Origin: Pieris napi
Lineage: Eukaryota; Arthropoda; Insecta; Lepidoptera; Pieridae
Length of the DNA: 64,000 nucleotides
Direction of reading: 5' to 3'
Assembly: GCF_905475465.1 (NCBI RefSeq)
Contig: NC_062252.1
Coordinates: 6,882,001 to 6,946,000 of the forward strand
Shown here: piece by piece, positions 43,691 through 55,459 of the stretch
How positions within the stretch are numbered: the stretch's first letter is position 1
Layout of the letters: each line of letters starts with the position of its first letter
Notes under the pieces: generated by a model
Seen by the model: only the letters and a program-made list of their open reading frames with translations
The model's database searches: none
Told to the model about the DNA's origin: nothing
Program-made: the position numbers and the translations under genes

Positions 43691-44974
43691 TTAGGTCCTT
43701 ACATATGAAATTGGCGTTTTGTATGGCAGGAACAAAAAGTCGAATATTTTTAAATATAATATATTTAATTAATCAAAGTATGAACCATTGTTTTCTATGC
43801 ACTTTTGCCATCTCATAGGTAGTTCATTGATCCCTTTACTAAAAAAACCAGTCGGACGGGAATCAATAAAATCTGTGAAGGCGATTTGGACTGCCCCATC
43901 ATAGTTAAATTTTTTCCCTTGCAAGAAGTTGTCCAAATTTCGAAAAAAATGGTAATCTGTTGGAGCAAGGTCCGGGGAGTACGGAGGATGTCTTAGATAT
44001 TCCAATTGAAGCTCTTCTAATTTGCTAGCCGTCTGTTGTGCAGTGTGTGGTCTAGCGTTGTCGTGAAGTAGCAGTGGCGTGGAGCGATTGACCAGCCTAG
44101 GTTGTTTAGCCGCTAGCTTTTCCATCATGGTTTGCAATTGCTGACAATAGACATCAGCCGTAATAGTCTGGCCAGATTTGAGAAAACTGCAATGAACAAT
44201 ACCGGCACTAGTCCACCAAACGCTTACAAGTAACTTTTTTGGGGTTAATTTTCGCTTGGAGCAGGATTTGGCTGGCTGGCCAGGATCCAACCATTGCGCT
44301 GAGCGCTTCCGATTATCGTAAAGAATCCATTTTTCACCACAGGTAATGATTCGGTTTAAAATACCTTCATTATTGTGCCGGTTCAGTAATGTAACGCAGC
44401 AGTCGACGCGCGTTTGCCGGTTTGCTTCAGTCAATTCGTGAGGTACCCATCTTTCAAGCTTTTTAATCTTCCCAATTTGCTTCAAGTGAATTAAAACAGT
44501 TTTATCACTAACACCGCAGCCTGCAGCTAACTCGGACGTAGTTTGCGATGGATCCGCTTCCACAATAGCCTTCAATACTTCATTATCAACTTGGGTCTCA
44601 GGCCGTCCACGGGTCTTGTTCTGCAGGTCGAAATTTCCAGAACGAAAACGTTGGAACCAAAAACGAACTGTGTTTTCTTTTGCAACATGACCGCCATACA
44701 CATCATTCACCCTCGAGTCGTTTCCGCAGCACTAGTGCCACGGCGGAACTCGTACTCGTAAATAATGCGATACTTTAAGTTTTCCATTTTGTAAAATGAG
44801 TGACGCAAACAGAAAAAAACAGAAGAAAAAAACAAATGAATGACGGTCATCGAAGCACAAATACATGAGTAAATAGCTGTACAACTTTTAATTTGGAATT
44901 CTTAACCAAAGAGGAGATATTTGAGGTCAAAGTGGCCAAAACGTAAAACGCCAATTTCATATGTAAGGACCTAA
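43691..44974 (-). mobile_element. Full-length mariner transposon
   Basis: The ends are perfect inverted repeats of 30 bp beginning TTAGGTCCTTACATATGAAA (43691-43720 and 44945-44974), flanked by TA on both sides. Total length 1,284 bp is normal for mariner. The minus strand encodes the transposase. Ends look intact, so it could in principle be moved by an active transposase elsewhere. Confidence 0.95.
43769..44787 (-). pseudogene. mariner transposase, inactivated
   Basis: An ATG at 44787 starts MENLKYRIIYEYEFRRGTS but the frame is lost near 44712, where one base appears missing. From 44710 the second frame gives 313 codons to the C-terminus. It shows HTH DNA-binding regions (VRFWFQRFRSGNFDLQNKTR, GRP linker, ELAAGCGVSDKTVLIHLKQI), WVPHELTE, and the DD34D domain. 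The first catalytic position, normally TCDEKW, reads TCGEKW. The second (LLLHDNARPHTA) and third (YSPDLAPTDYHFF) are intact. It also retains the normal end ENNGSYFD. The frameshift and the Asp-to-Gly change should each abolish activity. Confidence 0.93.
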
Positions 44975-44994
44975 TATTTAGGCTCACATAGAAA

Positions 44995-45430
44995 GAAAGA
45001 AAGAAAAAACTTTATTATACACAATATACAGGTTATTTAGGTTAAGTAAATTGCACTTGCACCTTATACATATCAATTATATATTACGCAGAACACTAGG
45101 TTCCTCCTAGAATGAGAAATCGGAGAACGCTGAATTCTCCTCTACTTTTAAAGAACATGGAGCAAAAAAGCAGGAGGCTCATCTGAAGTTTGAAGACAGT
45201 GTCATGGACACTCTCAATAGCAGAAATTGTACGACCCTTAGTTGAATTGGTTCGGAAAAACTTCACTGGTAGCTGGTTCCACACAGTGGTGGTGCGCGGC
45301 AACTGTCTTAAATAACGATCAGGAATGATGGACATCGTGGTGATGCAAACTACATCAATACTCTATCTTCTGTCCTTATTAGTGAACAATCCTTCGTTCT
45401 TTTTGAGACAAAATCTGCTCCATCGCAGGT
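44995..45430 (-). repeat. LINE 3' fragment, family A relative
   Basis: The minus-strand frame 45335-45190 reads PDRYLRQLPRTTTVWNQLPV, KFFRTNSTKGRT, SAIESVH, like family A but diverged, with a different 3' UTR that ends in an AAAG-rich tail near 45000. 5' to it lies more frame-broken LINE coding sequence. Confidence 0.65.
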
Positions 45431-45434
45431 ACCG

Positions 45435-46010
45435 CAAATATAAAAGTATAGTTTGTCAGTCAAGAGGATTTTATTAGTTTTGATTTTAAGTAGAATTTTA
45501 AAATGACGTACAGTGATATATAGATTTTGGTGTATAATTCTACCATACTACATTAATAGCATGTACATTAGTAGTAAAATAGCAATGTCGTTGATTTTAT
45601 ATGTAAAATTAAATTAATTCAACCTTTACTAGGCGTGATAAAAATGCATTAAAGCTTATATTATTACAATGGCCTTTGTAACGGAAGAAAAGAAAATTGT
45701 CCCGCATACCAGATTTGCACGAACTCACGGAAATCTTTCTGTTAAACGCAAACACGCCCGTTTTACAACTAGCTGACATCCACGACTCGTTTGACTAATG
45801 AAGTCAAAACTAATTGTAATAAATACAATAAAAAATTTAGGTTTAATGATTATTGAAGCTTTGTTTGCGCCAAGCAAATGTGATATGGAAGCAATGAAAA
45901 TTTTAATTATTAAACAATTAATAACTATTAAACATTGAAACTTATTTTAAACAGTTTAGTATATTATTACAAGAAGCCGTCATGACATAGTAAGGTGGTT
46001 CAGTCGTAGC
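45435..46010. other. No gene recognised
   Basis: AT-rich spacer. Confidence 0.45.
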
Positions 46011-46011
46011 G

Positions 46012-46105
46012 TATTTATTTATTTACACTTTCTTACCTTAAACAAAAACATACATATAAAAAAGCAAGTTACATAAGTTCTTAAGAGTAAGCAACGGGCG
46101 TAATG
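46012..46105 (-). repeat. Retroposon 3' tail, 'TGCCTGGAAGAGAT' type, truncated
   Basis: TATTTATTTATTTACAC at the low end and GCAACGGGCG at 46091 match the unit at 3862. The distal half is lost. Confidence 0.5.
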
Positions 46106-46174
46106 TTATTTTCAACACAAAATTATTTTATTTAATCAAATTAGCTGTTACTGAGGTTAGCCCGATTAACAAAA

Positions 46175-46381
46175 TCTTTATATATATAATTCTTCTGTGA
46201 GTGTGTATGTTCTTCTCTCAAACGACTGGACCGATTTTGATGAAATTTTTTGTGTGTGTTCAAGGGAATGGTTTAGATTCACAAATCAGCCCGCCAGATG
46301 GCGCTGCAGTCGGTACTTTCATACTTTGCTTTACTAATTGTTTGAAATATCATGCAGGACAACGTCTGTCGGGTCCACTAG
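46175..46381 (+). mobile_element. Helitron-like element, family H4, complete copy
   Basis: It starts TCTTTATATATATAATTCTT after A and ends GACAACGTCTGTCGGGTCCA then CTAG before T, 207 bp. The interior has CGACTGGACCGATTTTGATG and GATGGCGCTGCAGTC. GGACAACGTCTGTC can form the terminal hairpin. Confidence 0.78.
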
Positions 46382-46671
46382 TATACAATAATTTCTCGAA
46401 ATCGTAGATGTGAATCATCGGTTGAATAAATGCTATGTCGATGTTGACTGTTTCTAACTTTATCTTCAAAAGTTAGAGACAGGGGACTGGTCAAATAGAA
46501 GTGGACTAATTAATAAGGGTCTGCGGTTGTTTGTGGGACTCCAATTTGATTAAAAGGAATGTACTAACTAGAAATTAGTTTATTGACTTAAATATGAAGT
46601 AAATAAAGCTTGAAACAAGCTTTTTACCAAAAACGTATATTAAATGAACTGACGGTTTACTACTGTAAACA

Positions 46672-47032
46672 CTAGCTGACCCGGCAAACGTTGTTTTGCC
46701 ATGTATATTATTTCTAGGAAACATTCTTTTAGTTCCATAAAAATAACTAACTACTGTAATAAAAAATAAGGGTTGATCGTAGAGGGGTGAAAATTAAGGG
46801 TTGTATGTATTTTTGTATGATGATCATAAAAATATAAAACCTAAAAAATTGTCATAAAAATAAAAAACAATTTGGAGTGGAGTACCCTTAACATTTAGGG
46901 GGTTGAAATATAGATGTTGTCCGATTCGCAGACCTTAACAGTCGCAGAACACAAAATTTCACAAAAATCGGTTGATCCATTTCGGAGGAGTTTAATTACA
47001 AACACCGTTACACGAGAATTTTATATTTTAGA
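46672..47032 (-). mobile_element. Helitron-like element, family H1, copy 5
   Basis: Minus-strand start TCTAAAATATAAAATTCTCG, end GGCAAAACAACGTTTGCC then GGGTCAGCTAG, flanked by A and T. The hairpin is perfect. Confidence 0.82.
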
Positions 47033-47264
47033 TTAATGGGCGTATTGGGGTAATATACGGCGATTTATAAGCAAAACGTTTTCTAGTATAAAAATACTTT
47101 TTTAATTATGTTATAGTTATGTAATATTTTATTTACATATTTTATTTTATTTTTTTTGTACTATCATCAATAGTTTTCGTATGCGATGAAAGATATTTTA
47201 TAGGCATTTTTTTACACCTTGGGTAACATAATTTTAGTTTTAGTAGGGATCCTTATTTTTGTTT

Positions 47265-47400
47265 GCAATTAAAATATAAATCAGTGATAATGTGGCATTC
47301 AAATGGTGAGAGAATTTTTAAAATCGGCCAAGTACTTTTTGAGCCTCCTTACAAACATACTTACATACAAATCTTTCCTCTTTATAATATTACTATAGAT
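47265..47400 (+). repeat. Possible Helitron-like fragment
   Basis: ATCGGCCAAGTACTTTTTGA, CCTTACAAACATACTTACAT and CCTCTTTATAATATTACTAT resemble one end of another lepidopteran Helitron-like group. No CTAG end is found. Confidence 0.35.
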
Positions 47401-47404
47401 AACT

Positions 47405-47750
47405 TAAGGCTTTAAGTGAGAATAAAGAATTACCAGTTACGTAACACATTCACGTCAGCGTTCGCATTGTCTATTAACCAGTGGCAGTAAATTATCAGCT
47501 GTTCCTTCTCCGTGAGCAACGATCGCGTGTTGTGGTGCCTGTGCATGCCACGCGATACCAAAATTTCCTCCTGAAGATTACCAACCGATTCCCATACACA
47601 CGATATGATTTCTAATCTATGAAGGATGATAATGTAAATCCTGACAGACCAAATGTAGACCAAGGAGGCACTCGTATAAATTTTTAAAGTAAATGATTAG
47701 TCAGTATTACGCATATATTATACAGAAGAGCAAAATACAAATAAAATGTA
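47405..47750. other. No gene recognised
   Basis: 47430-47663 is an ORF on the minus strand with no recognisable domain. Confidence 0.4.
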
Positions 47751-47754
47751 AAAA

Positions 47755-48097
47755 AAACGACGGGTTGCACTCCGGAAGTGCCGGCAGAAGTGCAAACTTG
47801 AATATTAACGTTGTGCATTTTTGATATTTTGGAATGGTTAGGGAATAATTTTGCACGAATTGCTTTAATTATCAGTATAAAAGTACTATCATTTATGTCT
47901 TAGAATACAATATTTATTTATTGCCCTATCGTACACAAACATGACAATTTATATTACATTAAATACGCCGCGCCAGCTGTCTAATCTCCATCCGTCTTAC
48001 GAATTTTCGATCAGGTCACGTGTCTTGACGCGAGTTTAAATTTTTTTTTACGCATTCCAAAAAAGTGTACAACGCCGCTAAAGAAGTTTTCACTTAA
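47755..48097 (-). mobile_element. Unclassified element E3, related at one end to E1 and E2
   Basis: Minus-strand reading starts AAGTGAAAACTTCTTTAGCG then GCGTTGTACACTTTTTTGG, close to the starts of E1 and E2. It continues with GTCACGTG-like sequence, a short ORF end (ATGGAGATTAGACAGCTGGC then GCGGCGTATTTAA) and AATAAATAAATA. It ends near CACTTCCGGAGTGCAACCCG. The opposite end does not show the ACTTCTTACG motif, so the copy may be incomplete. Confidence 0.4.
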
Positions 48098-48099
48098 AA

Positions 48100-49800
48100 A
48101 AAATACTAAATTTTAGGTAAATATTACTTTTTTTAAATATATTTTTTCGTAAAGTTTCGTCGGTAATTGAAGGTAAAACATATACCAACTAAACGCAGAT
48201 TGAGACTCACAATACCTAGGTGGGAATGAATACATCCATTTACCGTTTAAGATTATGTCTATATACACTAAAGAATAAAATGCGTGCGTAAAGCTATTAA
48301 AATCTCCTGACAGGTTTTATTCGAAAGAAATAGGAAAGAAATGCTTTTCCATTGCTTAGGGGGAAAGGGGCTAGTTTGTGAAAGTTTGCGGTGCGTGTTG
48401 GACATGCAGAGGGCGGTACGATGTGTTAATTCCAACTGTCATTGTATGAAAAATCATTTTGAGGGGCCCGAACAATAGTCTAGAGTTTTCGTTCATTATA
48501 AGTACCAGTAAACCAAGTATATTAAACAGTTTTTAGATTTAAAATATCTGTGAACTAACGTATAACCCGATAGGGTTGGGTTCAATTCTTGGTAAAACAA
48601 TAACTGTTTCATGTTGGCAGCTACAGACGATTGACCCAATGGTGGCGGTATTTTCTTTCTGATATGATGCTTTACCGTACAACCAGTAGACATATACCTT
48701 CAGTAGTGCACCGCTTGGAGTCATACGGTCGACCTCAGCATGGAGAATTACTCACTTAACCCCTGTTCATTAATATCGGAGTGGTGGACTCAGTTTCTGC
48801 ACTTAGGGCAAGTTTTTTGATCCGTAGTTAACTCAACTATTGGTTAAAAATCCTTACTATTAGTTAAATATTAGCAAAATGCGTTTTTTGATCCGTGGCA
48901 ACTAATGGTAAAATATCTAACCATTAGTCAAAAAAGTTAACTATTCAGTATCGGAGGGTTAACAAGATGGCCGCTGGTAATTTCTAAAGTAACAGCAGTT
49001 TGTCACAGAAATCAAGCTGCGATACGTTTATTACTTTGATCTAGTGATGAATTTAAACGTAGTTAGATACTTTGATGTCTCATAATTCGTCCGTTGTGCG
49101 TAAATATCGGAGTGTCTGGCCACCTAAGATGCTGTAGATAATATAATTAGAGGTACCATAAACATTACAAAGCAAGTCTATACGCACAATCTCTTACGGT
49201 ATATTCGATTGTCACGTATGTTAACCGGTAGGTGATAATTAGCAACACACAAAATGCATTAGAAAGGTCATGGAAACACCAGGGCGTCGGCAATTAGATT
49301 AGCTGGCGCGGAGCCCGTAAATTGTCCGGGGATGCCAACTTCGCCCTGATTCCTCTGTTTAGCGTAAGCGAGACAAATTTAGACTAAATTGTCCTAGAGT
49401 TGCGGTCAATTGTACGCTTCTATGTAAATTGTTGGCTGAATTGCGGAGTTTGATACGAATTAGCCTGGTTACAATGCTTAATTCAGTTTGCGAATGTATT
49501 TTCATAGGTAGGGGATAATTCACTTAAATGGAACTATTAACTAACAACCGTGAGTATGTCAGCTATGCTACTGGTCATACTCTCTCAATGGGTAGATGTA
49601 TATTGTCTGCGAGTACCAACCTGAAAACATATGATTAATAATAATATTAAATCGTTTATTAGCAAAGAAAGTGATGCATAGATCGATTAATTATAAAAAT
49701 CCGCACGCAAATAAGCATGCAAATGTCGTAATAATTTTTATAACGTCATTTAATAAGAACATTAACATAATGTTGTAATAATAAGTTGAGTTATTTATAA
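48100..49800. other. No gene recognised; minor direct repeats
   Basis: GTTTTTTGATCCGT occurs twice (about 48812 and 48883) amid GGTTAACT-like inverted motifs, suggesting a decayed MITE at about 48800-48960. 49250-49480 is somewhat GC-richer. No ORF or exon is supported. Confidence 0.35.
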
Positions 49801-49804
49801 TTGT

Positions 49805-50115
49805 TGTCAAACTTATGGTCTAAATATTCGCCCACGCCATCTATAAAGGCCTTTAAAGGCCTAAAAAACGCCCCTTGAAAGCGTTACACAGCAGTGATCT
49901 ATTACTTCTAGAAAGATGATTAAATAGTTTGTGGTGCAAATACAGGCACACACAGCCGTGTTGGATCCCTCGAGATATACTGTTTTGAACAATTTTGGAT
50001 GCTTTTTTACATTCATAACTGCTTCAAGAATATATAAACTTGGTACTTTCAAAATACCGAATTCGTAAAAAATGGTCTACAGTTTACAACAGGTCCAACG
50101 CTCACAATAGCCCTA
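49805..50115 (-). repeat. 5'-truncated jockey-like LINE, copy 3 (decayed)
   Basis: Minus-strand pieces read ISxxPFFTNSVF, KVPSLYILEAVMNVKKHPKL, FKTVYLEGSNTAVCACIC and SRSNRSLLCNAFKGRF, matching the protein at 15143-15655 with frame breaks. Confidence 0.75.
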
Positions 50116-50119
50116 ATAT

Positions 50120-52410
50120 TTTTTTTTGGTTTCATCAGCATACCTGGATAACCCAGATGTGCGATTAACACTACGCAATGGAGGCCTTAATACGAGATTA
50201 AATTTATATAAGACCTTATACAACCTTACTATGACCTAAAAAATAACATATAAGGCTATCAACAAAAAATATTCATTTTCTTTAAAGTATGCTATTCACA
50301 ATAATAATTATCTACCCTATAAACTTCTAAAGTAAAATATACTTAAATACTCATATGAATAATAATTACCTAAGTAATATCACAGTTCTAAATTAAATAA
50401 GTAATTAATTATTCAGTCCCTAACCTGTAATAATTATGTCGTTGTAATAAGCAAATGTACTCGTAAATAACTTTAGTACATCCATTAGGTATGTAGGTAT
50501 ATAAAAGAATAACGCACCTTTACAAAAGAGAGGTATCTTTTGTAGTAGACAATTGCAAAACTAAGAGGTCTAAATCCCGCTGAGTTTCAACAATCGATTA
50601 GTTACACGTCGCGGTAAAAATATTATGTCATTCTATCTACAAAATGTCCAGTTCTCTAAAATAAAATGGTTTTACACCCGCTATAGTTCCGAGAGCGTGT
50701 CCGACAATGCACCAATGATTATGTTATAGTGGTTGTAAAGTTAACAATGTCCGAAAATTGCTATTGTCTACGGGGATATTAAAATTCTACACTTTAACAA
50801 GTTTAGGGTGTAAGCAAATATAAGCTTTGTAGCTTTAGCCCTATAGCAGAAAATAGCGTGACAAAGTTTCAACATCATGACAGTTCATTTGAATGGCGTT
50901 GTATCCGATTGGTGATTTATTTATCTTTTGTTTTTGGCTATTTAACTAGTGGTATCAATAGCTGACTCTGAGAAGGTCGTTACTCTTACATTGTGCTTCT
51001 AGTATTGTTCCCAATGACATCGTTAGTAGCAAAGCGGGTGGTCGCACATTGAAATTCAATTGACGACGTAATAAATCACGTAGGAAATCATTTTAGTAAT
51101 TGTCTTGATTATTCCGTAGTCGGACTTTTTCAACTTTGATTTTATTGTTTTAGCTGCCACGTAGATATTGTGAAGGTGTGAAGGATGTTTCCATTTTTTC
51201 TGATAAATGTTTTTACGCTTCCAAAATCCCATTCATGTGTTTTTGATCGTGTATCATCCTTTGATATATTGCGTTTACAGATAACAAAGGAAATTGTTGT
51301 CCGTGTGTCAAAATATAGCCAGCAGCTTACATGCCATACTTGCCACCTACGTTATTTTAAATACGCTTTCTTTGTATTAAAAATATATTTCATAGACATA
51401 CTTAGAAACATAACCAAGTATTGATTAAATATATGTTTTAACTTAGTTTTTAAGTTTCAAACACAAAACATGGTTTCATTTTATAACGTACTTTTTTTAC
51501 CTTCAACTTTTATAGAAGAAATCCAAAAAACGTATTGTTACCTTAAGCATTGGGATATCCAAACATTCATTGCCCAAATATCTCAAAGCTAAAACCAAGC
51601 TTATTGTTGTCGTGGGACGTACGATTGGTGTCTATTGTAACATCAGTGTTACAATAAGTTGACCATCAGACACAATCTTTTGTTGCCAGCAGCTGAACAT
51701 TTATAGCCGATATCCACCCAACTGGAATGAGGTATGACTTTTATAAAATACGGATCTATAATGTGGGGTTCAAGCTATATATTATGAACAGCGACAAAAC
51801 AGCAAAGCTTGGTAGTAATAGTAGCAACTAACGCATCGTCATTTATCAATGATATTTTTTGTTGCACACCCAACGTCAATTCAATTTACGCCTTTCGATC
51901 TAATAAAAACTGATTTATTGCTATTCAAAGTAGAACGTAACACGGTGCCAGGGAACTTTAAAACCAAATTCGATGTTTCGTGTAAATAATGAGCGCAAAA
52001 ATTGGTCAATTTATTGAGTTGTAGCCAAAAATTTCGCTCGCATTCCCCATTTTAATTCGACTAAACCTTGGTCCTTTCATTCAGCCAAATAACCTCTCAG
52101 CTTTAACGAAGCAAGCAATAAAGAGACAAGAATTAAAACGCACTAGAGTGCCCTCTAAAAGATTTCACGGGCATTCGGCATTAACACTAGTACGATAATG
52201 AGGTAGACGGACTTTGGAGAGTATCCAGGGTATCCACTAAACATTCCGGGAATGAAGCCAAAATGGGTGGGGATATAAAACTATTACTTATCGTTGTTGG
52301 CTTAAGTGAAATGTTTTGGGGTCGCTGTTATATAAATGAGAAAGCTTCTTACGCTTACACTTGAAAGCATTGTATTAAAAGGGTTTTTTCTTGGCATTAG
52401 ATAACATGTT
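50120..52410. other. No gene recognised
   Basis: AT-rich, unique-looking. The plus-strand ORF at 51185-51424 has no recognisable domain or exon borders. Confidence 0.45.
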
Positions 52411-52414
52411 GTTC

Positions 52415-52785
52415 TTTTTGAAGTTATACTTCTTTAGGCGCGTTATGAAAAATTGATGAGAGTGAAATTTTACGGTGCGCACCGTGACACAAAATTAACA
52501 GAATGAAGTTGCCCACGGAAGATTCTTCGGCATTGGACAAGATTTTAAAACAGCAGTCGAATAATAATAGAATTTATGTTACACATAATGTAAGAGAATA
52601 ATAATAAATATTTATTTATTTAATTTTTCAAATGTAAACTGTACATTTTTGACTATAATGACTCCTTTTCCAGTCTTTGATTATTTAATTGTAATTAATT
52701 GTTTGCATGCAATCAAAAACTATTTTTAATAATGCCAAAGAAGTATAACTTCTTACGCGCGTACATAAGTAGGTACATGCACCCT
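52415..52785 (+). mobile_element. Unclassified element E2 with terminal-exon-like cargo
   Basis: Left end: T run, GAAGTTATACTTCTTTAGGC at 52420. Right end: AAAGAAGTATAACTTCTTAC then GCGCGTACATAAGTAGGTAC and ATGCACC. GAAGTTATACTTCTTT is inverted at the two ends. The right end matches the layout of E1 at 10344-10392. The interior carries a possible splice acceptor, a 32-codon ORF, a stop and AATAAATA. About 370 bp, no transposase. Confidence 0.62.
52502..52601 (+). pseudogene. Exon-like short ORF inside E2
   Basis: After ATTAACAG (acceptor-like) the frame reads MKLPTEDSSALDKILKQQSN, NNRIYVTHNVRE and TAA at 52599. The codons are varied and unlike the AT-rich surroundings, and AATAAATA follows within 15 bases. 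By analogy with the QCR7 exon in E1 it may be a captured last exon, but I cannot identify the parent gene. A chance ORF cannot be excluded. Confidence 0.35.
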
Positions 52786-52789
52786 TTTT

Positions 52790-53420
52790 TGATCGTAGTT
52801 TCGTACTGTAAAATAAGTTATGTTTACACAAACATAGCAACAAATATATTGTCGAATTGTAATATTGTCGATTTAAAAGTTATATACAGTAAGAACTCAT
52901 GTTGTACTTTGAACCCGATTTAATATGAATGGTATGATGAAGGTAATAAAGTAAGGAAACTAGCAGGTCATCAAGTAATATTATGAAACGAGATTTTGTG
53001 CTTTAGCACGAGGCATGTCAAATCCAATATATTTTTGGCCTACGGGACTCGAAATATCCGGGTAATACTCCTACTTCAACGATGGTTATAAAGGAAATGG
53101 GAGACCCATAGAAGTTTAAGTACAAATAACATTTAAATAAGACCGCATAGTTATCAATACTAACGACACGCCATACAAACCTTGTTTTCCTAATCCACTT
53201 ATGTATTGCTGTGCCCTACATTCCTAGATTTTCCACATGCAACATTCATGACACCGACTCTCAACATTAGGAGTTGTTTGTGATTGTATGAATTTGCATA
53301 CAACCTCTATACAATTGTATGAAGCGAACGAGAATATTGCTTTTCGGATAGGAATATTACAGAGAACTCTTTAGGAAGAGTTTCAATATATAAAGCCTGA
53401 AAACTATTGAAATTAATTTA
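52790..53420. other. No gene recognised
   Basis: AT-rich spacer. Confidence 0.45.
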
Positions 53421-53429
53421 TACAAATGG

Positions 53430-53795
53430 CAACAATCCTTAAGATGTCATTACTGATTGACTGTACTGCTCTATGAGTGTGAAACGTGGAAGGTCACTAA
53501 AGACATCTCGTACCGACTCCAAGTCTTTGTCATCCGCTGTCTTCGCCGTATTCTGGGTATCTACTGGCCCGAGAAGATCTCTAACGCGGAACTTTGGGAG
53601 TGATGCCGAGAAACCCCGAATAGCCAGCAGATCAAGCAACGCCAGTAGATGTGGATAGGCCATTCACACCAAAGATAATTCAATTATATCCCCAAGCAGG
53701 CGCTTGATTGGAACCTGAAAGCAAAGCGGAAGTGTGGCGGAGGTAAAGAGAGCCGGATAGACTTGGGTGAAATACAAGGCTCAAGACCGAACGCG
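53430..53795 (+). repeat. 5'-truncated RTE-like LINE reverse transcriptase end
   Basis: LLYECETWKVTKDISYRLQV, FVIRCLRRILGIYWPEKISN, AELW, then after a break NSQQIKQRQ, MWIGHSHQ and ALDWNLKAKRKCGG. TWKVTK, RCLRRIL and W.GH...ALDWN are typical of RTE ORF2 after the polymerase core. Stops and frameshifts are present. A family A fragment follows at once. Confidence 0.8.
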
Positions 53796-53804
53796 ATGGA
53801 GACT

Positions 53805-53935
53805 TTTTATTTTTTACCATTTCTTAAAAGGCCGGCAACACACTCGCGAGCCCTCTGGCATTGAGAGTGTCCATGGGTATCACTTAACATCAGGTGAGCC
53901 TCCTGCCCGTTTGCCCCCCGTTCTATGGACTGATG
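53805..53935 (+). repeat. LINE 3' fragment, family A
   Basis: TTTCTTAAAAGGCCGGCAAC, TGGCATTGAGAGTGTCCATG, GGTATCACTTAACATCAGGT, CTGCCCGTTTGCCCCCCGTT then CTATGG. It lacks the GCGGCGG stretch present in other copies. Confidence 0.85.
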
Positions 53936-53939
53936 TTCT

Positions 53940-55240
53940 ATGGATGTTCTATGGAAGACTCACTGTGGACGCTCTCTGCCCCATTTAGGGGTTTAAGTCA
54001 AGTAAGTCATTGATTGTCAGCTGTCAAAGTGTGGTGTGGTTTCTATTCAATTGTGCGTGATCTGACCCTTGGATATTGTGAGTTAAAATGGCAAAGACTA
54101 TTAAAAGCCAGTTAAGAAAAGTTATTTACAACATAAAAAGGTATTTGTCGAATAAAACTGCGAATTTTCTCTATGCATCACACATGACGTAAAGAGTTTG
54201 ATTGTAGACGACACTTTAATTGTTTGAATTTGTGGGCTTAGAAAGCTACCATTGTTTGTTTTAAATAAATTTAAAATTGTCTCTTCCCATTGCAAATTGG
54301 AACTCAGTTAATTTAAATATCTATATTTGACAGTACTTAAATTTTTTTAGTGTAATTCGTGTTTTACAAAATTATCACTATTATATGGGAATAAGGGGCA
54401 CGCAAAGTGTCTCAATATTTCGGAAGCTTAATTAATTTCAAGTCTGGCGTATAATTGGGGTTTTCTTAATTAGTCTAACTAACATGTGTATGCAAACCGT
54501 ACTCAAATTGATTTCTTCGTTAATTTAATGAACAATACACTTGAACAAGTTCATTAATACTGGGGGTGATAAAAGTTTGTAGACAGACATATTGTGTTAT
54601 CATTTATAATATGGACAATCCATCTACATTTTATATCTAATATTCCCAACTTAAAATACATATACGTTCCTTCATTTAAATTTCATAAGAAAATATTACA
54701 ATTAATTAATGTTCTAAAATTAAATAATCTAATACTATGTATTATCTGTATACTACTCAGTGGCTTTTTTCTCATTTAATAATTATTTAAATATATTTGA
54801 CACATGAAAAATAACTTAAAAATTTAATAAGTTATTCTAAAACTCAAATATCAAAAAATATTTTTGTCGTTGCTAGTAATTATAAAGTTTTCTTAATACT
54901 TTTCCTTGAAGCATATACTCCTTCGAGACTTTATTAGGTTTAGACGTTATGAGAAAATGCTATTGAATTTCCCAAGATATCGATCAAGCAGTTTTAGTTG
55001 TTTTCTGTTCGTGAAGCAAGTTCACAGCGAGCTTTTAGCTTGAACTTAATAAGTTAGTACACGTTCTCCGCAAGCTTGACGCGTGTAAGAACCGACGTGG
55101 CTTATTCAGCAAAATATCTGGCTTATCTCGCTGAAAATCATTGTTTAAGAATTATAAAGCCAATCTGAGAAGCCCTAATAGTATGAAACGTTATAAAAAT
55201 TTCCGCAAAATTTTCCTATTAAGGCTTTTTATAATTTTTA
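53940..55240. other. No gene recognised
   Basis: AT-rich, no ORF or repeat family recognised. Confidence 0.45.
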
Positions 55241-55244
55241 AATT

Positions 55245-55455
55245 TTTGCCGCGCACCACCACTATGTGGGACCAGCTGCCCACTAAAGTATTTACGAATC
55301 AATTCGACTAACTAATTCATGAAAAGAGCGTACAATTTTTTTAAAAGGCCGGCAACGCACTCGCGAGCCGTCAGGCATTGAGAATGTCCATGGGCGGCGG
55401 GGCGGCATCACTTAACATCAGATGAGTCTCCTGAACGTTTGGCCCCTGTTACATT
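55245..55455 (+). repeat. LINE 3' fragment, family A
   Basis: GCCGCGCACCACCACTATGT, GGGACCAGCTGCCCACTAAA, AAAGGCCGGCAACGCACTCG and CATCACTTAACATCAGATGA, ending CCCCTGTTACATTTAA. Diverged copy. Confidence 0.82.
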
Positions 55456-55459
55456 TAAT

